Shown here piece after piece: positions 10,231 through 24,742 of a stretch of 64,000 nt of DNA. Both the position numbers and the translations under genes were made by a program. Numbering within the stretch: the stretch's first letter is position 1; each line of letters opens with the position of its first letter. The notes below the pieces were generated by a model that was not told the origin of the DNA, ran no database searches, and saw only the letters and a list, made by a program, of their open reading frames with translations. Source of the stretch: Daphnia carinata (lineage: Eukaryota; Arthropoda; Branchiopoda; Diplostraca; Daphniidae); the NCBI RefSeq assembly GCF_022539665.2, contig NC_081331.1, positions 11,502,638-11,566,637 of the forward strand, written 5' to 3'.

Positions 10231-13200
10231 GACAACGTAATGAAAGCTCGATTAGCCGGTATCGTTTTCTAATTTAATGAAAGAAAAGGAGGTGTTTGTT
10301 TAAAGTCTGTAGAGGTAAGTACACTAAAAAAAAAAGGCGAGGCATAAGATGTTTAAAATTAAGGTGGAAAGGCAAAACGATTGAGATGACAATACCTACT
10401 GGAATGAAAAACAACAATAATATGAAAAGGGGTGACGAGAGCTGGAACGTCGAGAATCGAGGAATATTGAAACGGGACTGGTTTTTGGACGGGATTTGTA
10501 TCGACAAAGGCGAGGGCTTGAGTCAGCTCAACTCTGGGCGGGAGGAAAGCGGGGGAGGATGAGCTGGCCAAACGTCGACGCCGGACTTTTGGCGGCTGGG
10601 CGATGTCGACCATCTTGAGTGAGACATAGCTCAGTCGGCAACGACGGTGGGCGCCAACGCATATCAGCTATAATTAGAACCCGGTGCGTCGCCCTCCAAA
10701 AGTATGTTACTTGCCCCACGTTGCCAGTATATGCGTTTATACACAAGACTTTTTAGCGATAGACGCCATCTCGGCTGGCTCTATCTTGCCCTCCATCTCT
10801 TCCCCTCTTTGCTTTCCCCTTTTAATTCCTTGATTTTGTTTGTATTTTCGTCACGTCTCAACAGGCGATTTTTATTCTTTAAATATTCAAGACGATATGG
10901 GTCAAGTCGTTTGGCTGAGGCTGATGAATCGCACACGAGTCAGAAATTTCCGCCAGGTCTATTGACGCATCTCCGCCAGCTAATTCCGTTCACTCGCCAA
11001 TGACTGTCGACGACTTGGACCTTAGAGGCGTGATGAAAAGTTGTGAACTGTCTGATCCTCATTTCTAGCAGTGACGCAGTGTTTTTATACGAGCAAAAGG
11101 CGTCCGGTTTCGATGTCACAATACACGTAATGACGCATACGGTGCCAAAGTTTAAAAAAAAAAAAACGAGAAGGGCGGATCTGTCCCCATATTCTGGCAG
11201 TTTCGAAATTTTGCTTTACAATGCCAATATTGTACGCAACGGCCAATAGAGTGCAGTTGGAACCGACACAGCAACAAACCATTGCAGTCCTTAGTTCCAC
11301 GAACGAGCCAAAAAGAACAAACTTTTTAAGCAGCAGAAGATTCGTGTCTTCTCCATCTTTCTTCTAACGGTTAGCAAAGGCGAGTTGGGGGTGCTGTTCG
11401 TCCCATCATTTTGACTTGAAACACACGTTCACCCATTTTCCTGTCCCATTTTTAGACATTAGATTTGATTTCCCCAATTTTTTCCGCATTCCGGATCCCG
11501 TCCGGCGAGGAAGAAGAGATCCTACTCGAGTCTGTCAGATGGCGTGGGTATGGTGTCTGGGGGTTACAGCCAAATCGCGTCCCGGAATCAGGGAAACATA
11601 CCGGAATGTGATCCAACACGGACCATTAGGCGATACACGAGGTGCGCCAGCCAGACGTGTTGAAAAATGAACGAAGAAAGACAAAAAAAGGGGGGGAAAA
11701 AAGGAACAAGACACACACATATAACGCTCATCGCCTTGCTATAAATGGTAGTCCAGTGGTGCGCGTGACTCGCCGTGGCAGGAAAAGGAAAAGGATTCAG
11801 ACCCTTTTACAGCATTTTCGAATAGCTTCCATTTACTGGCAGCCGTGTTCAGGCGAGGGTTATTTTCTAATTAGTTTTCCCTTTAAAAAATAGAGAGAGA
11901 GAGAGAGAGAGGGGGGGAGACCAAGCTGGAGTGAATAGGGGGTGGATGAGCGGACGCGGTGCCTGAAGGACCACGAGGTATTTTTAGCTGGCGAGATCCC
12001 AAAACGGGAGCCGCTTCAATTCCCGTCTGTTTTCGTGTTATTTGCCGTCTCGTACCCGGATTCTTATATAGCTGACGCTTTTACACACACAAACACGAAA
12101 TGCAAACGTAACAAAAAATAATGGGGAATGGTGGCACTGATGACCTTACCGTTATTTCAAGCTGAAATGGCTTAAAATGATCGCCTTCGTTTCAAAGGAA
12201 GACGCCAAACAAATAGAAGAAAGTAGAAAATTCCAATCACTTTGCAAAAGTGTCGAAAAAAAAGGGCACTAAAGTCGCTTTTGAGTCTGATTTGAATACA
12301 GATTGGAAACGAAGGCACGATAATCGTGCTGACGCGTTCGCTTGTCTTGTGTTCTGGATCATTGTGGCCGGGCTAGGGATCATCGGACTGACTAACAGTG
12401 GGGGGCTCGGCCATGAACGGGATGTTTGCGCCATCTTCGTTCTTCTTAGTTAATTTTGATTTTGATTAGCATACCCTTTACGTCGAATGGGTTGCGATGG
12501 AAAACGAAACGGCCGGCCTATCCCACTTCTGTTAGCCTTCCTCTTTCCTCCCCAGCCCGGCCTTTGCCGGCTACCTGCAGTTACCGATAGCAACGCAGCG
12601 CAATCTTCGTCAACGCCAACGTGGTGCCTAGCAGAACAGACGAAACAGCACCAGAGTTGTCCTCAGTTAAATGAACGTGGCACACTGACGTTAGATGATT
12701 CACTCAATGAACAAAAAAAAAAAAAAAACAAGGGGGGGGGCTTGGAATTCCCCAAGTCACATTAAACAAAGGCGACACACAAAAGAAAAAGAGAAGAAAA
12801 AAAGGGGAGAGGGGAAGAAACGTGACAAAAGAAAGGCACTTATGAGTCGCGGTAAGAAAAACTACCGCGCGCACCGCGGAAACTTGTTTTTTGAGCTGTC
12901 CAGGACGTTCACATGTTGCCGGCCACTGGATAACAACTGGTGGAGGAAGGGGGCCTTCGCTCTCAAAGAGCGGCTACACTCTCCTCTACCGCCAGTCTCC
13001 AGCGACTGGAAGAAGAATGAGCCGATGGTAAAGTGAAGAATAAGCGTCACCATCACAAGCGAAGCTCTCTGGCTGCACGAGCCCCGGCGCAAACGTTTCC
13101 AGCACACAAACGGCTCCGGCAACCAGTACTTCAGTCTTACATAGACAAAGCTAAAGGAATTGCACCAGAGTATGCCCCCTTGCTCCTTTTTCTCCCTCTC

Positions 13201-15227
13201 TTTCTCTCGTCCGGCTAGCCAGCAAGTCCAAAAAGCAAAGTCTAAAAATGAAATCCGACCTCCGCCAGGAACGGCTATAGGTGCGGGCCAACGGGAAAAG
13301 ATGAGGAGGGAGGCAACAATTTCTGGGGCAACTATCGTTTGGTAGAGAAAAGAAGAAGAAGGAAAAAAAAAACACACACATTTCGAAACCACCCCTGTTT
13401 TGGGTCGGTGCCGCGTGAATAAGCTTCCGACCCGTGCCAACAAAACGAGCAACGCTCGTTTCTCGTTCGAGAAAACGACGTTATTGTCTCAGCAGTCAAC
13501 TCATTGGTATTTCAATGAGGACACAGTTCACGACTAAAGAGACACAGGCAGAGCAGAAGAAAAAGGAAACTCTGAGTGACGCGATGACTCGCTCGTTCAG
13601 AGATGGAAAAAGATAAACGTGAATAGAAAAGCAAAACCAAAAAAAAGGGGGGAAACGCTTTGATGGGCGGGATGTGGGCTACACATTGACAAACACTGTC
13701 ACGCGCCCAAGCCCGTTATAGCATCACAAATAACATGGGTATACGCTGTATACGCGGACGACTCATCGTACCTTTTCTCTTGCAGCTGTTTCTCTGACAA
13801 ATTGCTTTGGGAATCGAAAACACACTCATCGGACAAACCGTCAGGGAAGTATTATGTAGATGTCGAAGTCGCTAGCTTGTTTGGTCTACGCATTCGAACA
13901 CTAACCACATTTAACGTAGTACTCTACACCAAATGAGGTGCTAACTATGCACCAACCCGTCACCTAATCATTTGTTAAATGCTACCCTATCGGTCGTTAT
14001 CATCCAAAAGGACGGGCAAAGAGACCGTGTTCAAATCGAATTGCGTTCATCTAAATTTGTTTGAGAGAACTGACAGGGTGTAATGTCGCACTAACAAGCG
14101 ATCAAGTACGAACGACAGCAATGCTTTGATCGCTTTCGTACATGTTTGGAAGGCCAAGCTCGACATTTACATATCACAAGCGATGATCTTTTATGGCAGG
14201 ACATGCTATAAGAATAAGATAGTCGTAGCTTGCAAAACTTTTCTTAGGAAAACAGCAGCCAAGATCTGCGAGCAAATGATAAGAAAAACAAACGAAAACT
14301 GGGGAGAGTTTTGCAAGGTGGATGAGCGCAGCGTAAGCTTATTCCCTAATCGCCACAGCATTATTGAGGACGGACCCGAGGTTACGGGCGGCTGGCTGTT
14401 AAGGAAAGGGGAAAAGGCAGAACAGATCTGGCAATAGCAAATAAAAAGAAATGCGTCCATCTCTTGGCGATTGGTGCGCATGTACCTTTCATCTTTTGTT
14501 CGTCCAATAAACACCTTTTTTCACATTTTCTTCCTTTAAGTTCGTACGCAATTTTTTTGCTAGTGTTTCTTTCCGTCGTGTTTTCTTTTCTGATGTTTTT
14601 TCTCGTTCGAACCCAACGGCATGCTCTCGGGAACAGTAATGGGTTATGCCTTAAAATGTCGCCGAAAAGTGCTACTGCCTTGTTCAAATCTAATGCATAC
14701 GTGGGGGTGTTGTGCACGACTTATCTGCGTAGGTTTCTCACGAATTGTTAGTGGCGAAAATTTTGAAATTGAAAGGCAAATAATTTAAAAGGAAGAAACA
14801 TACGTTTTTAATCGTTTGTTATTCGGTGGGTTAGCTCTTTGGACGGAAATCAGGATGATACAGGAGACAGTTGCAGCAGTTGGACAAGACGTTTCCGGTG
14901 GATGATCGCATTTCAATTTGGTAGAAACAAGAAAATGATAAAAAAAAATGTGATCTTTAACTGAACAACCTTTCGAGAACTTAAATTGTGGGAGTACTGT
15001 CAAGGAAAACAAACGATTATTCATCCGGGTCAATCAATCGAAACCACTTCCCCGACTCAATCAGCAGCGAGCTCATACTTCCTCGGTTTTTATAATTACT
15101 ACCTACCAACCTTTATCCGGTTCATTTACAAACACTATAACTGATTCTGCCCTTTTAGAAATGCTGGGTAACGCATTGCCGCATACAAGTGCGCTATCCA
15201 GTAATGGTCCTGGATGGATAGGAAAGT
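10231..15227. other. Intergenic region: no recognised gene
   Basis: This lies between the 5' end of the TRIM-NHL gene and the 3' end of the guanylate cyclase, both transcribed leftward. It probably contains the promoter and untranslated 5' exons of the TRIM-NHL gene. ORFs here are short, low-complexity and lack consistent splice borders. A (GA)n tract followed by a G run sits at 11892-11918, with A-rich and G-rich runs at 12714-12741. Confidence 0.5.
11892..11918. repeat. (GA)n microsatellite with adjacent poly(G)
   Basis: About ten AG dinucleotides followed by seven G. It lies in the presumed upstream region of the TRIM-NHL gene. GA repeats can bind GAGA-type factors in arthropods, but a role here is only a possibility. 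Confidence 0.8.
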
Positions 15228-18200
15228 TCAAGGTAAGTCACTCAAATCTCTCAGATATTCAGGTTCGTCCATGTAGCCTGGAACTTCCAGCTCGAGGAAG
15301 CGAGGCAGTCCACCTTCTTTGCCAGTCAGCCAGTATGTATCCTATTTCCAGCGACAAAACCGCGACAGCCCAAAGAGGAAGAAGGCGGGCCAAGGAGGAG
15401 CCGGAAAGTCAGCGCCAAGCAGACACGGTCCACAGTGCGTGGATGTATTCCAAGAGAAAAGAGAAGCAATAGACGACAAGAAGGAAGAAGAGAAACAAAA
15501 ATTGCTGTCGTTAATAATAGACGCGACTACACACGACGAAGCGCGAGGTCGTACAAATCTATGTATAGATAATAATAAACTAGACTTGCTTACCATCATT
15601 CCTTTACCCTGAATGGTAGATAAAGAACCCATTTTCATTCAGCAACAGTAGTACATGCGTATAAGAAAAGAAAAAGAAAATCAATAGTGTAGGATGATGA
15701 ACGCTAGAAATATTGCTAGGATAATGTGGGCTTATGTGTACTACCTTCACTTCAAAGCTGCCTGCGAGTAGCAAGAAAAAAGGAAAGAAATTATTTTTAT
15801 TGCAAAACTAACAATCAGATATAATCATAAACTTTACAAAGGCATAAGCTACGACCTGGTTGATCTCTTTCAACTTGAACAACATTCAAAGGGCTAATAT
15901 CTCTTCGTATCTTTGGAAAACTTATAATAATGCAGCTACGTCGATAATATTCACAGTTCACGTACCTCGAAGCTCCGTGTGGTAGCCACCGATAGCGTCA
16001 AGGGCTTCCTTCGCGCTGGTACTGATGTGAATCTTCATCGCTGCCATCATCCCCGAAAGAAGAGAAGAAAAAGATAAATAGCAATGATTACATTTTTGAC
16101 TTTTTTCTTTTTGCTGTGTTTGGCTTTGATTGCTTTGCCAATCCCATGGGTTTCTTTTTTTTTTACGTGACACATGGATTTGACAGCGAATGACAAAAGC
16201 TTTCTAGAATGTTTTTTTTACAGTGCACCTTCTCCTGTCGATTCCATACGAGACGCAGTGTTGATGGTGTCACCGAAAAGGCAGTAGCGAGGCATTTTTG
16301 TACCGACAACTCCCGCCACGCACGGGCCTGTGTTAAAGCCGATTCTGATGCAGACTGGCTGGTTCGGACGGTGTGGTATACGAAAGCTTTTCAAACAGAA
16401 TAACAAAAGAAGTGCAAAATTTAATGATTCAATTATCCGCTAATTATGTACTATACCTTTTTACACCGGCAATCAAATCCAGAGACATGGTCGCTATTTC
16501 GCCAACGTGCTTTAAGCCTAGATGGAAAAGAGAAAACAAAAATGTAATAAAATAATTCTTGATCTTTTTTGTTTAAAAGTTATCATCCACGTGCCATGTA
16601 GCCTCGTGACGGGAAAACAAAAATGTCTAAGACTGTTTAGATTTTAAGTAGACGATTTTCAGTGGTAATAGAAAATGTAGTGAGCCCTCGTAATAAGCTA
16701 TGCATATGAAATCAGGCGAGTGAGATAGTAAAAGGATTTTCGAATTTCTTTAGTTAAGGGCTTCCCATCAAAGCGGAAGATGAGGGCTTTGACTTTATAC
16801 GGGGTATAGATCAGTACTAATATCACGATCGTCGCAAGTGCTAGAATAAAATTGCATTAAGCCACGCGCTCGTGCTCACGCTTTGGTAGCGCTGAAACAT
16901 TACGTGTGAACTTCGTGCACCGTGAGCAAATAAGTAGCATGCTTAAATGACGAGCGCTCTTGATAATGAGCTCTGTAATACCGTTGCGATGTGGTAGTCC
17001 CGAAACAACCTATTTATACAGAGAAAAACAAAAATAAACGCTTAAAAATCGCTGCTCTAATTCTATTTTTATGATTAATTATATCACATACTGTAGTATA
17101 ATAAAGAAAAGATTTAAACAAAATTGTAATGCCTACCATGTACGCGTCCCCGATGGTCTCCACCTTGTAAACATCGTAGCGCTCCAGTTTCGAATCAAAC
17201 ATCTTGTAAAGGGCATTGAGGAAAGCGATGATCTGGCACATTTGACCCATATTGAAAACAAATAAACAACAAAGAACGGAAGACGGATAAAATTTCAACA
17301 TTTTTTGACCCTTTCTTATTATTCACGAGATACTTGACAGACCTCGAGTGGCGTGCTGGAGGCGGAGATGGCCGTAAATCCGACGATATCGCTAAAGTAT
17401 ATGGTCACCGAGTCGAAACTTTCTGCCGGCACCTGAATCAAGTGGCACAAAGCCGCATGGTAAATAAGAGAGAACGCATCAGACTTGAGTACCAAACTGT
17501 CTTTTCAATTGCCAACTGAATTGAGCATTGTTAACACAGCACATGGCTTTCTACCGTCATTCTCTACTACAGTATATGGTACGTACTTTGTGTAAGACGT
17601 TGGGGCTAAAAACTTTTTTTTTACCCCACACAACACACCGCCAGGCAAAGTCCGTTTAGAGACCTACACAAACATAGAGTGGGACACGCACATAGGGAGT
17701 TCCAGCAGCACACACGTACATCGAGGGCACGAGGTCTAGCACGCTAAATTGGTTGTCACAACGACGGACACAAAAGGCGCAATCCTAAGCAACATTTGTA
17801 TAAGAACCTGTCTTCTCTGTTTGAGTTGACGAACGACAGCCTTAGGCAGCATTTGGCATAGCAATCGATCGCACCGCTTTCTCTCGCGCTTCAGTTCCGT
17901 CGTTTTGGATACCAGGCCGCTGGCGAACGTCTACACGCAACGATAAACCAGAAAGGACGATTTAACAAGAACTACAAAAATAGGAAGGCATACTATTTCG
18001 GGGCAGTAACTCTAGTTGTAGAGTGGGCTTAACTATATAAACGAAAGGATGGACCTGGATCGTTTGAGTAGCGTTGCGAACTAGAAAGATGATGAATGGC
18101 GAGATGAACAACACTAGCGTCAATACGCAGATGGTGATGGTCTGCAACGTACCCGCTTCTTCAAGGTCCTCCTCAACCGACGCCCTGTGGAAATACAGTA

Positions 18201-21200
18201 AAAATTGAAATGAGATTATTTCAGGTAAGAGCACTACTAGCATGGCCTCTGTATGTTTTGGCCAAGGCAGATTTCTAATTATAGAAGATTAGTGCCGTTC
18301 CCAACGACAGGTGTAACGTATGGCATTACAGGATTTCGTCGCGCAATTTGTCTTGATGTAGTCGCAGCGAATCGATGTACAGAGACATGTAATCGTAGTA
18401 CGTCGTGGCAATTTCAGTATCCGGTTCTCTTTGAAGGTTGCTATAGATCTCCAGCCTCCTACAATATCCATTACGAAGAAAATTGTTATTGTATCAGAAT
18501 ACACTAGTCGGAAATGACAAGGAAATGTTTTATACTTGTTCAGCATGGACTTACGTGGCTGTTAGATTGTCGAAGTAAGGAAAGTCATCGACAAAGTTCT
18601 TGTAGATGTTTACGGACGTTGTGGAGAACTGCTGTGTGGCGTTCAAATAATCCTAGCGTCAGGTGAGTGACAAAGAGAACAACAGTTCGTTCACGTAATC
18701 AGCCATTTTCGTTTTTCTCTTTTTTTTCTTATATCAAACTTTATTTAGCCACGATGATAAAAACACCTGTGCCAGTGAATCATAGCGGATGAAACGAGCG
18801 TAGTTTTCCAACGAGAGGTGACCTTTTCCGAAGTAGTAAAGCCCGTAAACTGTTATAAAGGATATTAGGCGACATTTACGTAAGAAAGCAAATTAGTACA
18901 CGTCAACGCTGACGTGTCAATTTAGTCTACTGTTGCCAGATTTTCATCGAAGAAACAAAGTCGGAGTCACATGAGGCTAAGCCAACGTTGACATGTGAAT
19001 GAAAAGGAAATTGCATAGACATACTGTACCAATGGCGATGCTGAAATTTTCGATGGAGCGGATGACGAATTGGAAGGCAATCAGCAACCTGATTAGAGAT
19101 TCAAAATGTTCGCATTTTGCGTGGTAGGCCAAATTCAATTTGTACAGCGCAAATTTGGCACTGAGGATATTTGCGCCAACAGACTGACAAATTCGGGAAA
19201 CGTTAGCGGTTATTGATTTTCTTTTCTTTCGAGCAAGTCATCTGTCAGGCCAACTGAGCACTGCCGACATAGTTTATCATCACCTACTCACGCTCTTTCA
19301 GTTGCAAAACAGGAGACCGAATATTGAAATACGGTATCAGGATTGCGAAAGAATACGATCGAGTCACAGTGGAATTGGCAATGGAAACTTGATGGTTGGT
19401 TAACTGTACGACCTTACGAAGCTTACTTAATTATATGAAACTTTGATAGCCGGCTGACGTTTTACACTTGGCTTCACCGCGCAATGTTTGCCCTGGAAAC
19501 GATCAGCCTACTCGAACATATTAAGGCCGTGAAACGTTTAATGTTTAAAAAATTTCGCACCCAACTGTTTCAGGTCATAAAATCTGCCGTGATAGGTCCC
19601 CAGTATAAATTTTATATCATTTTAAGTTTCTCGTTTGCTTCTGACTGTTTCTGACTGCCGGCAAATTGAAAATGAACTTTCAAGGAAGCTAGACTAATAA
19701 CGCAAACGAGTGTAAAACGTCAAATGGATACGAGGAAGTCTTTCAGTTCGCCCTTATGAAAAATTGAAAATGAGAGAACAACCTCCAAGCGCCGGTAGTC
19801 GACGTCTGCCGTATCCGCGTCGACAGCTGATCAAGAATCAGATCGTTGGCCACGTTATACCTGTATGCGAATGATGCAATATCATATGAACGATCTTAAA
19901 TACCGTCTCGCTAGAAGATTAATAGAAATTAACGATGGACCATTGACTCACCAATTGATCTCGCGAATGGCTGCATTCTCCTTTTGGCCTTCACCGCGCT
20001 CTCTTTACATATTGAAAAAGAAACCAAATTGCAAGACAACAAATTTATGAAATACCCATTTAAAAATTCAACATGTAAAAATGGGAACAGGAAATAGCAA
20101 GGGAGAAGGACAGACATGTTTGAGACTATCAATCAAATCACTTACGCAATGTCAATAATCCCGAAACGTTTGACGCTGCCAGAAAAAATTCAAAATTATT
20201 ATTTGACACCCGGAATAATTGGAAAATGAAAAGAAACTGAGAATTTCCGATATGTTGTCAAAGCGAGGAGTGTGCAGTTTTCGGGACACGTTATAGTGGC
20301 GAAGAAAGGGGGGGGAGAATTAAAAAATACCTTCGAGCCTTTCAGGCCTTCGTTACCGAGAAATAATCAGCATTTTTTCTTTTCCTATTCTCATTTCTCT
20401 CTGTCTAAATAAATGCCAACAATACTTTGGATCTCTCATGCAAGATATTCTACGCACTCAACTCCTTCAATTATTATTGCGTGCATGCGGAACTTTTGGA
20501 CGAGAGTAAGGCTGACTTTCAAAAAGAATGTATTTTCGAACCGACCCTTGCCTGATAAACATCCAACCTGGAGAGTAGGAATGTCAATGCAACCGCTATT
20601 GTTGCTCCTCCACGTACCAGCGCGACAACTTGACATGAATTTCTTACGAAAACTTTGATCATCATTGTGAATATCGTCTAACATCATTTACTTTCCTATC
20701 GTGCTCATCAGCGATGATGATACGATATCAAATGGCAATAGACAGGACATGTCCGCCTCGGAAGACAAGCTGGAATCAAGTTACAAGACACGTGACGTGC
20801 AGCGTAAGGTACCCTTATAGTGAATGGCCCTGTAACGTATGGGAGCAGCTGTTGTCCTATTGATTACGAATTAATAGGTGCACAGATGATAGGCGGCCCA
20901 TTACCCGAGTAAAGCGAGATGTTCCATGAAATTGGCTTTGGATCCGAAGATGCTGTTCCACGAGTCCGACTTGAAGGCGAAAATGGCGCTGACGTTGCGC
21001 AGAGCTTCGTCAGTGTTGGCGAACCGGTGCGACAGGCTAGATCTGTTGTACAACGACGAATGGGAGGAGAGCCTGTACCAGTGAACCGCAGACGCCCGTA
21101 GACAAATCACGGCCAGCGTGCCCGTTTTTTAAGTGCCCACGACATGCAAACAAGAATACAGATCCCAAATAGATTTGGACGACGTTGCCGGAATACATAT

Positions 21201-24200
21201 TACCACCGATCGGAGCTTGGCACATCGGTGATGCAGGAAAAAAAAAAGAAAGGGTAAATACATAAGAAAATGGCATGCATAGTTACGATAGTGATGACAC
21301 GAATGAGCCAGACGCAGCGGGTATTTATATAAAGAATACGTATGCGGATAGATTGTAGACAAACGGGAGGTTAAACTCAACTGCGAAACAAACCTGCTGT
21401 TAGATGTCTCTGTGCTTGGTAGGCCTAAGCTAGACATGGAGAAGAAAAACAAGCACAACAATAGCAAAAACAAAATTTGACAATACGTGATGGCCACAAT
21501 GTACAGTCGTGTGGCTTTTTCTCTGATTGCAACCACCAAGCCCCGCGGACGTCATAACTATCCATTAAATCAATGGCGAATAGACACACCCAACTATTCC
21601 CGTCTGCTTGTTATAGGAAAGACATTTGTATGGAATGTAGGATGCACCCATTGCTTAGATAACCAACGTCACATCGATCGGGTAAAGTAGACGTACTGAG
21701 AAATGGAGTGAGGATCGCATTGTTCTTTGTTTCTCGTTTCCCCTAACCATTTTGAATTATTCTCGTACCCAACTGTATGTGCCATCACCCGGAATAACTG
21801 ACGCAAAATATAGTGCCCAAATAGACTTGGCTAAAAGCCGCCTTTTGTTACTCTTACTTATCTTTAGGTCGTTTTCAGACAAATAAAAAAAAAAAATGTT
21901 CCATTTACGTAAAAGCAGATGAAAAGCTCGTGTTTGATAGTGAATGGAGCACACGCTTCATGTAACATAAATGCTTAAGCGATTCCTTTTTTTTCTCTTT
22001 CTATCTTTTATGGTTAAGACAATAGTGACAACTATAAAACATTAAAGGGTGGCAGTTTTTTTTAGAACTAAACGTCGACGAATCGCTGTTAACTACGCTG
22101 CGAGGAATTGGTACTAGAGCCCTAACGGCAGTATATACTTCACTATCGATTACCGTTAAGCACAGAGGGGGAAAATGGAAGATTTTTTTTTCATGCGGCC
22201 AAGTCGAAAGTATAGTTTTTCATCGTACGGGCATCGTTATTACATCTATGCATAAAATCATCTATGAGTTTAAAGTAAAAACAACAAAAAAATTGTCTTT
22301 CAAGTAGAAGAATTTATGACACTATTGAACTATGTTAATGAAGCTAGAACCAAAAACGCGGACGAAGCCGTTGCGTGTGTATAGAACGCGTTCAACTAAC
22401 CTGTTACCCTTGGTGAATATGTAGTGGGCAATTTCGCTGCGTTCGTGCTGCAGAGCGCTGAGTAGTTTACAAACCTCCACCGTTAGATCGATCTGCCGTG
22501 GTGAAAAAGAATTTGAACAAATGTGATGTAGTCAAACGACATCGTCAAAAAAAATGGCCCAACGAAAGCAGTTCCAAAAATGTAAAAAAAAAAAAAAATT
22601 GAAAGACGGTTTCAGTGGGTAAGGGAAGGAGCACAAATCCTGGAACATATTGACGGAAAAAGAAACTTTTAACCAACGCTTGGCAACATTGATTGAATCT
22701 GAGGCTCTTTTTTACCAGGCCTTGCCGACATAAACGGATGTGGGTGGATTGGGGAACAGAAGAAAGTGTAAGCAATAAAACGAGGAGCCTGACGATAAAA
22801 GAATGGCAGCAGTGGAAACATATAAAAAGGAAGATGTACCCACCATCATTCTGAATTAGGCAACAGGGACAAAGTGATGTATATTTCCTGAATCTCACTA
22901 TAGCTGAGCGTAGTCTATGGCGCCTTAGGTTTCTTAGGCAATGTCAATAGAAGTGATGTCCTACGCATTGTGTTTACCTCGTAAATTACGTCCACTCAGG
23001 CACCTTTCCCTTCATCTTCCTTCATCACAGAGGTAGCGGTTCTCAATATGCTCCTTAATAGAGAGCCACAGGAGTTTACGCTGATGCTTCGTGTACACAG
23101 TTAATTGCAATATGTGACTAAAAGAGATCAGAGGTTTACGATAGCAGATGATTGCGGAATAGAAGGGAATGATTCACTGACGCATGCATTTGAGAGCTTT
23201 GCCAGCAACAAAGAATGAAGCTCTATTCCTTTTTTTGGTGGTAAATATTAGCCTACACTAGACGAAGCGATAGTGCAGCCTAGTCGCAACTCATTCTTGC
23301 TATTCGAGCTGCTAGCATATGTGTTTTAAATTTTTGCGCGACTCTGGGAACTCTGCCCCATATTACTTTACAATTGAAAGCGGTTTTTATTCTTTTTTTT
23401 TGTCTGCCTCTTGAGTCGGAATAAAATCCGGGCCTCACTATTCACGCACTCAAGTTCTCTGTGAATTTATTCCGACTCGGTATGTGTGGAAAGCTTCAGT
23501 CCATACGAAATTGAATTCTGTGTACTGGCGGCATGTAAAATTCACTGCTACATATTGGACGGGTGTTCTCTTTTTATTTTTGAGAACCCCGCTCTAGGTT
23601 AAGCCTCTGTATATGTGCTTTACTATATATATTGCAAACGGAATTGGAGCTCCTGGAGCGATGCCAATATAAAAGTCGGTTCAGTCACTAAAGGCTCTCA
23701 GTGTTTATCAAAAACGCAAAAAAATGCAAGGGAAAGCTGGCCATTCGCCTTAAAAATTGCATGATTTCAATCTTTTGTTTACATAGAGAAAATAAAAGGT
23801 TGGAAAGGACATTTAACTGTTTACCTGGTGTTCTATGACGGTGGCTTCCTTCTGTGCGCTGATGGCATCCTTCATCTGCCCAAATAGGATGGAATGAATT
23901 TATTTTTTTCTTACTTGTTTAGCTGAAGAATGAAACAAAAACTAACCGTCAAAACGTTTTGCACAACTAGAGCTAGTATAGGTATGAAGGGAAGCAATAA
24001 CATCTGAAGGAGTTGAAGTCGCTTGCCTTTTCGGGTAGCTGGGCTAACGTGAAAACTAACAGAAAATTGGTGAAAAAAAAAACAAACATGTTTTTGTCTT
24101 TTTAATTTTTTGTGCAAATATTTGAAGAGAATTACCAGCCAGTGGAAACCTGCGTCAGAGTCGAATCATCAGCTGAGCTAGCGTAATCCGTGCCAGTTCC

Positions 24201-24230
24201 ATTTTCGGGACAGCTAAAATCCGAATCCAT
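15228..24230 (-). CDS. NIT-domain membrane guanylate cyclase
   Basis: Twenty-three exons (24230-24136, 24043-23947, 23875-23825, 22492-22401, 21042-20905, 20175-20146, 20002-19952, 19860-19783, 19088-19030, 18849-18767, 18652-18555, 18458-18330, 18184-18055, 17930-17808, 17432-17343, 17232-17137, 17009-16982, 16517-16457, 16386-16229, 16040-15966, 15761-15745, 15606-15592, 15341-15228) sum to 1908 nt, 635 aa. Residues about 41-62 form a first membrane helix. The ectodomain has the NIT signature ([16 protein letters not shown]; later FANTDEAL and [15 protein letters not shown]). A second helix lies at about 346-370, then the signalling helix ([14 protein letters not shown]) and the cyclase domain. 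Metal ligands are D433 and D477. E473 and C545 are the guanine-selecting pair, and N552 and R556 the transition-state residues, so it should be active and make cGMP. There is no kinase-homology domain, unlike peptide-receptor cyclases. Relatives sense nitrate/nitrite-type or NO-linked signals (family knowledge); the ligand here is unknown. Confidence 0.9.
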
Positions 24231-24742
24231 CTTCTTCTTCTGGGATCTTCTGCACGAAAGTTAATCACACTCATCAGAAAACACCAACTGAGGTTAACTT
24301 TGGCTTCAGCATCATTTGCCAAATGCGAAAAAAATCAAAATGTATAAACAACTGCGAGTACCAAAACTGGCAGTTGCATCACTACTCTTCAATGCGCTGT
24401 CTAAGCGAGTAGTGCCTAGCATCCATCGCAAGCGAGAATGACACTAACGTCTTATGGTTCATAGCTACTATGCCTCAGCTTTTTTTAAAGGCTACATACA
24501 TAATACACGAGATGCGGGTCCACAATTTTTTTTTTCTTGTTCAGCCAACACGCAGGTTATTCTGTTAAGTGAAATGCATCGATTTTCTTTCGTGATTGAA
24601 GCCAATAAAATTCAAACATTTTTCCCTTTGCCACCCTAGCATTATATTAGATAAATTTCAATCGACTGGTAACACAAACTGTTCGTCATGATGATCATTG
24701 TACCATGTTATACACAAGAATGTACGATTCTGGGGTATTTAC

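Noticed and set aside
12862-13452. 196-codon minus-strand ORF
   Set aside because: Low-complexity F/S/R-rich translation, no domain, no splice partners.
21757-21954. Possible extra cyclase exon near 21.8 kb
   Set aside because: It resembles intronic sequence near 21.2 kb only over about 15 nt, and every usable frame hits a stop; the NIT exons join without it.
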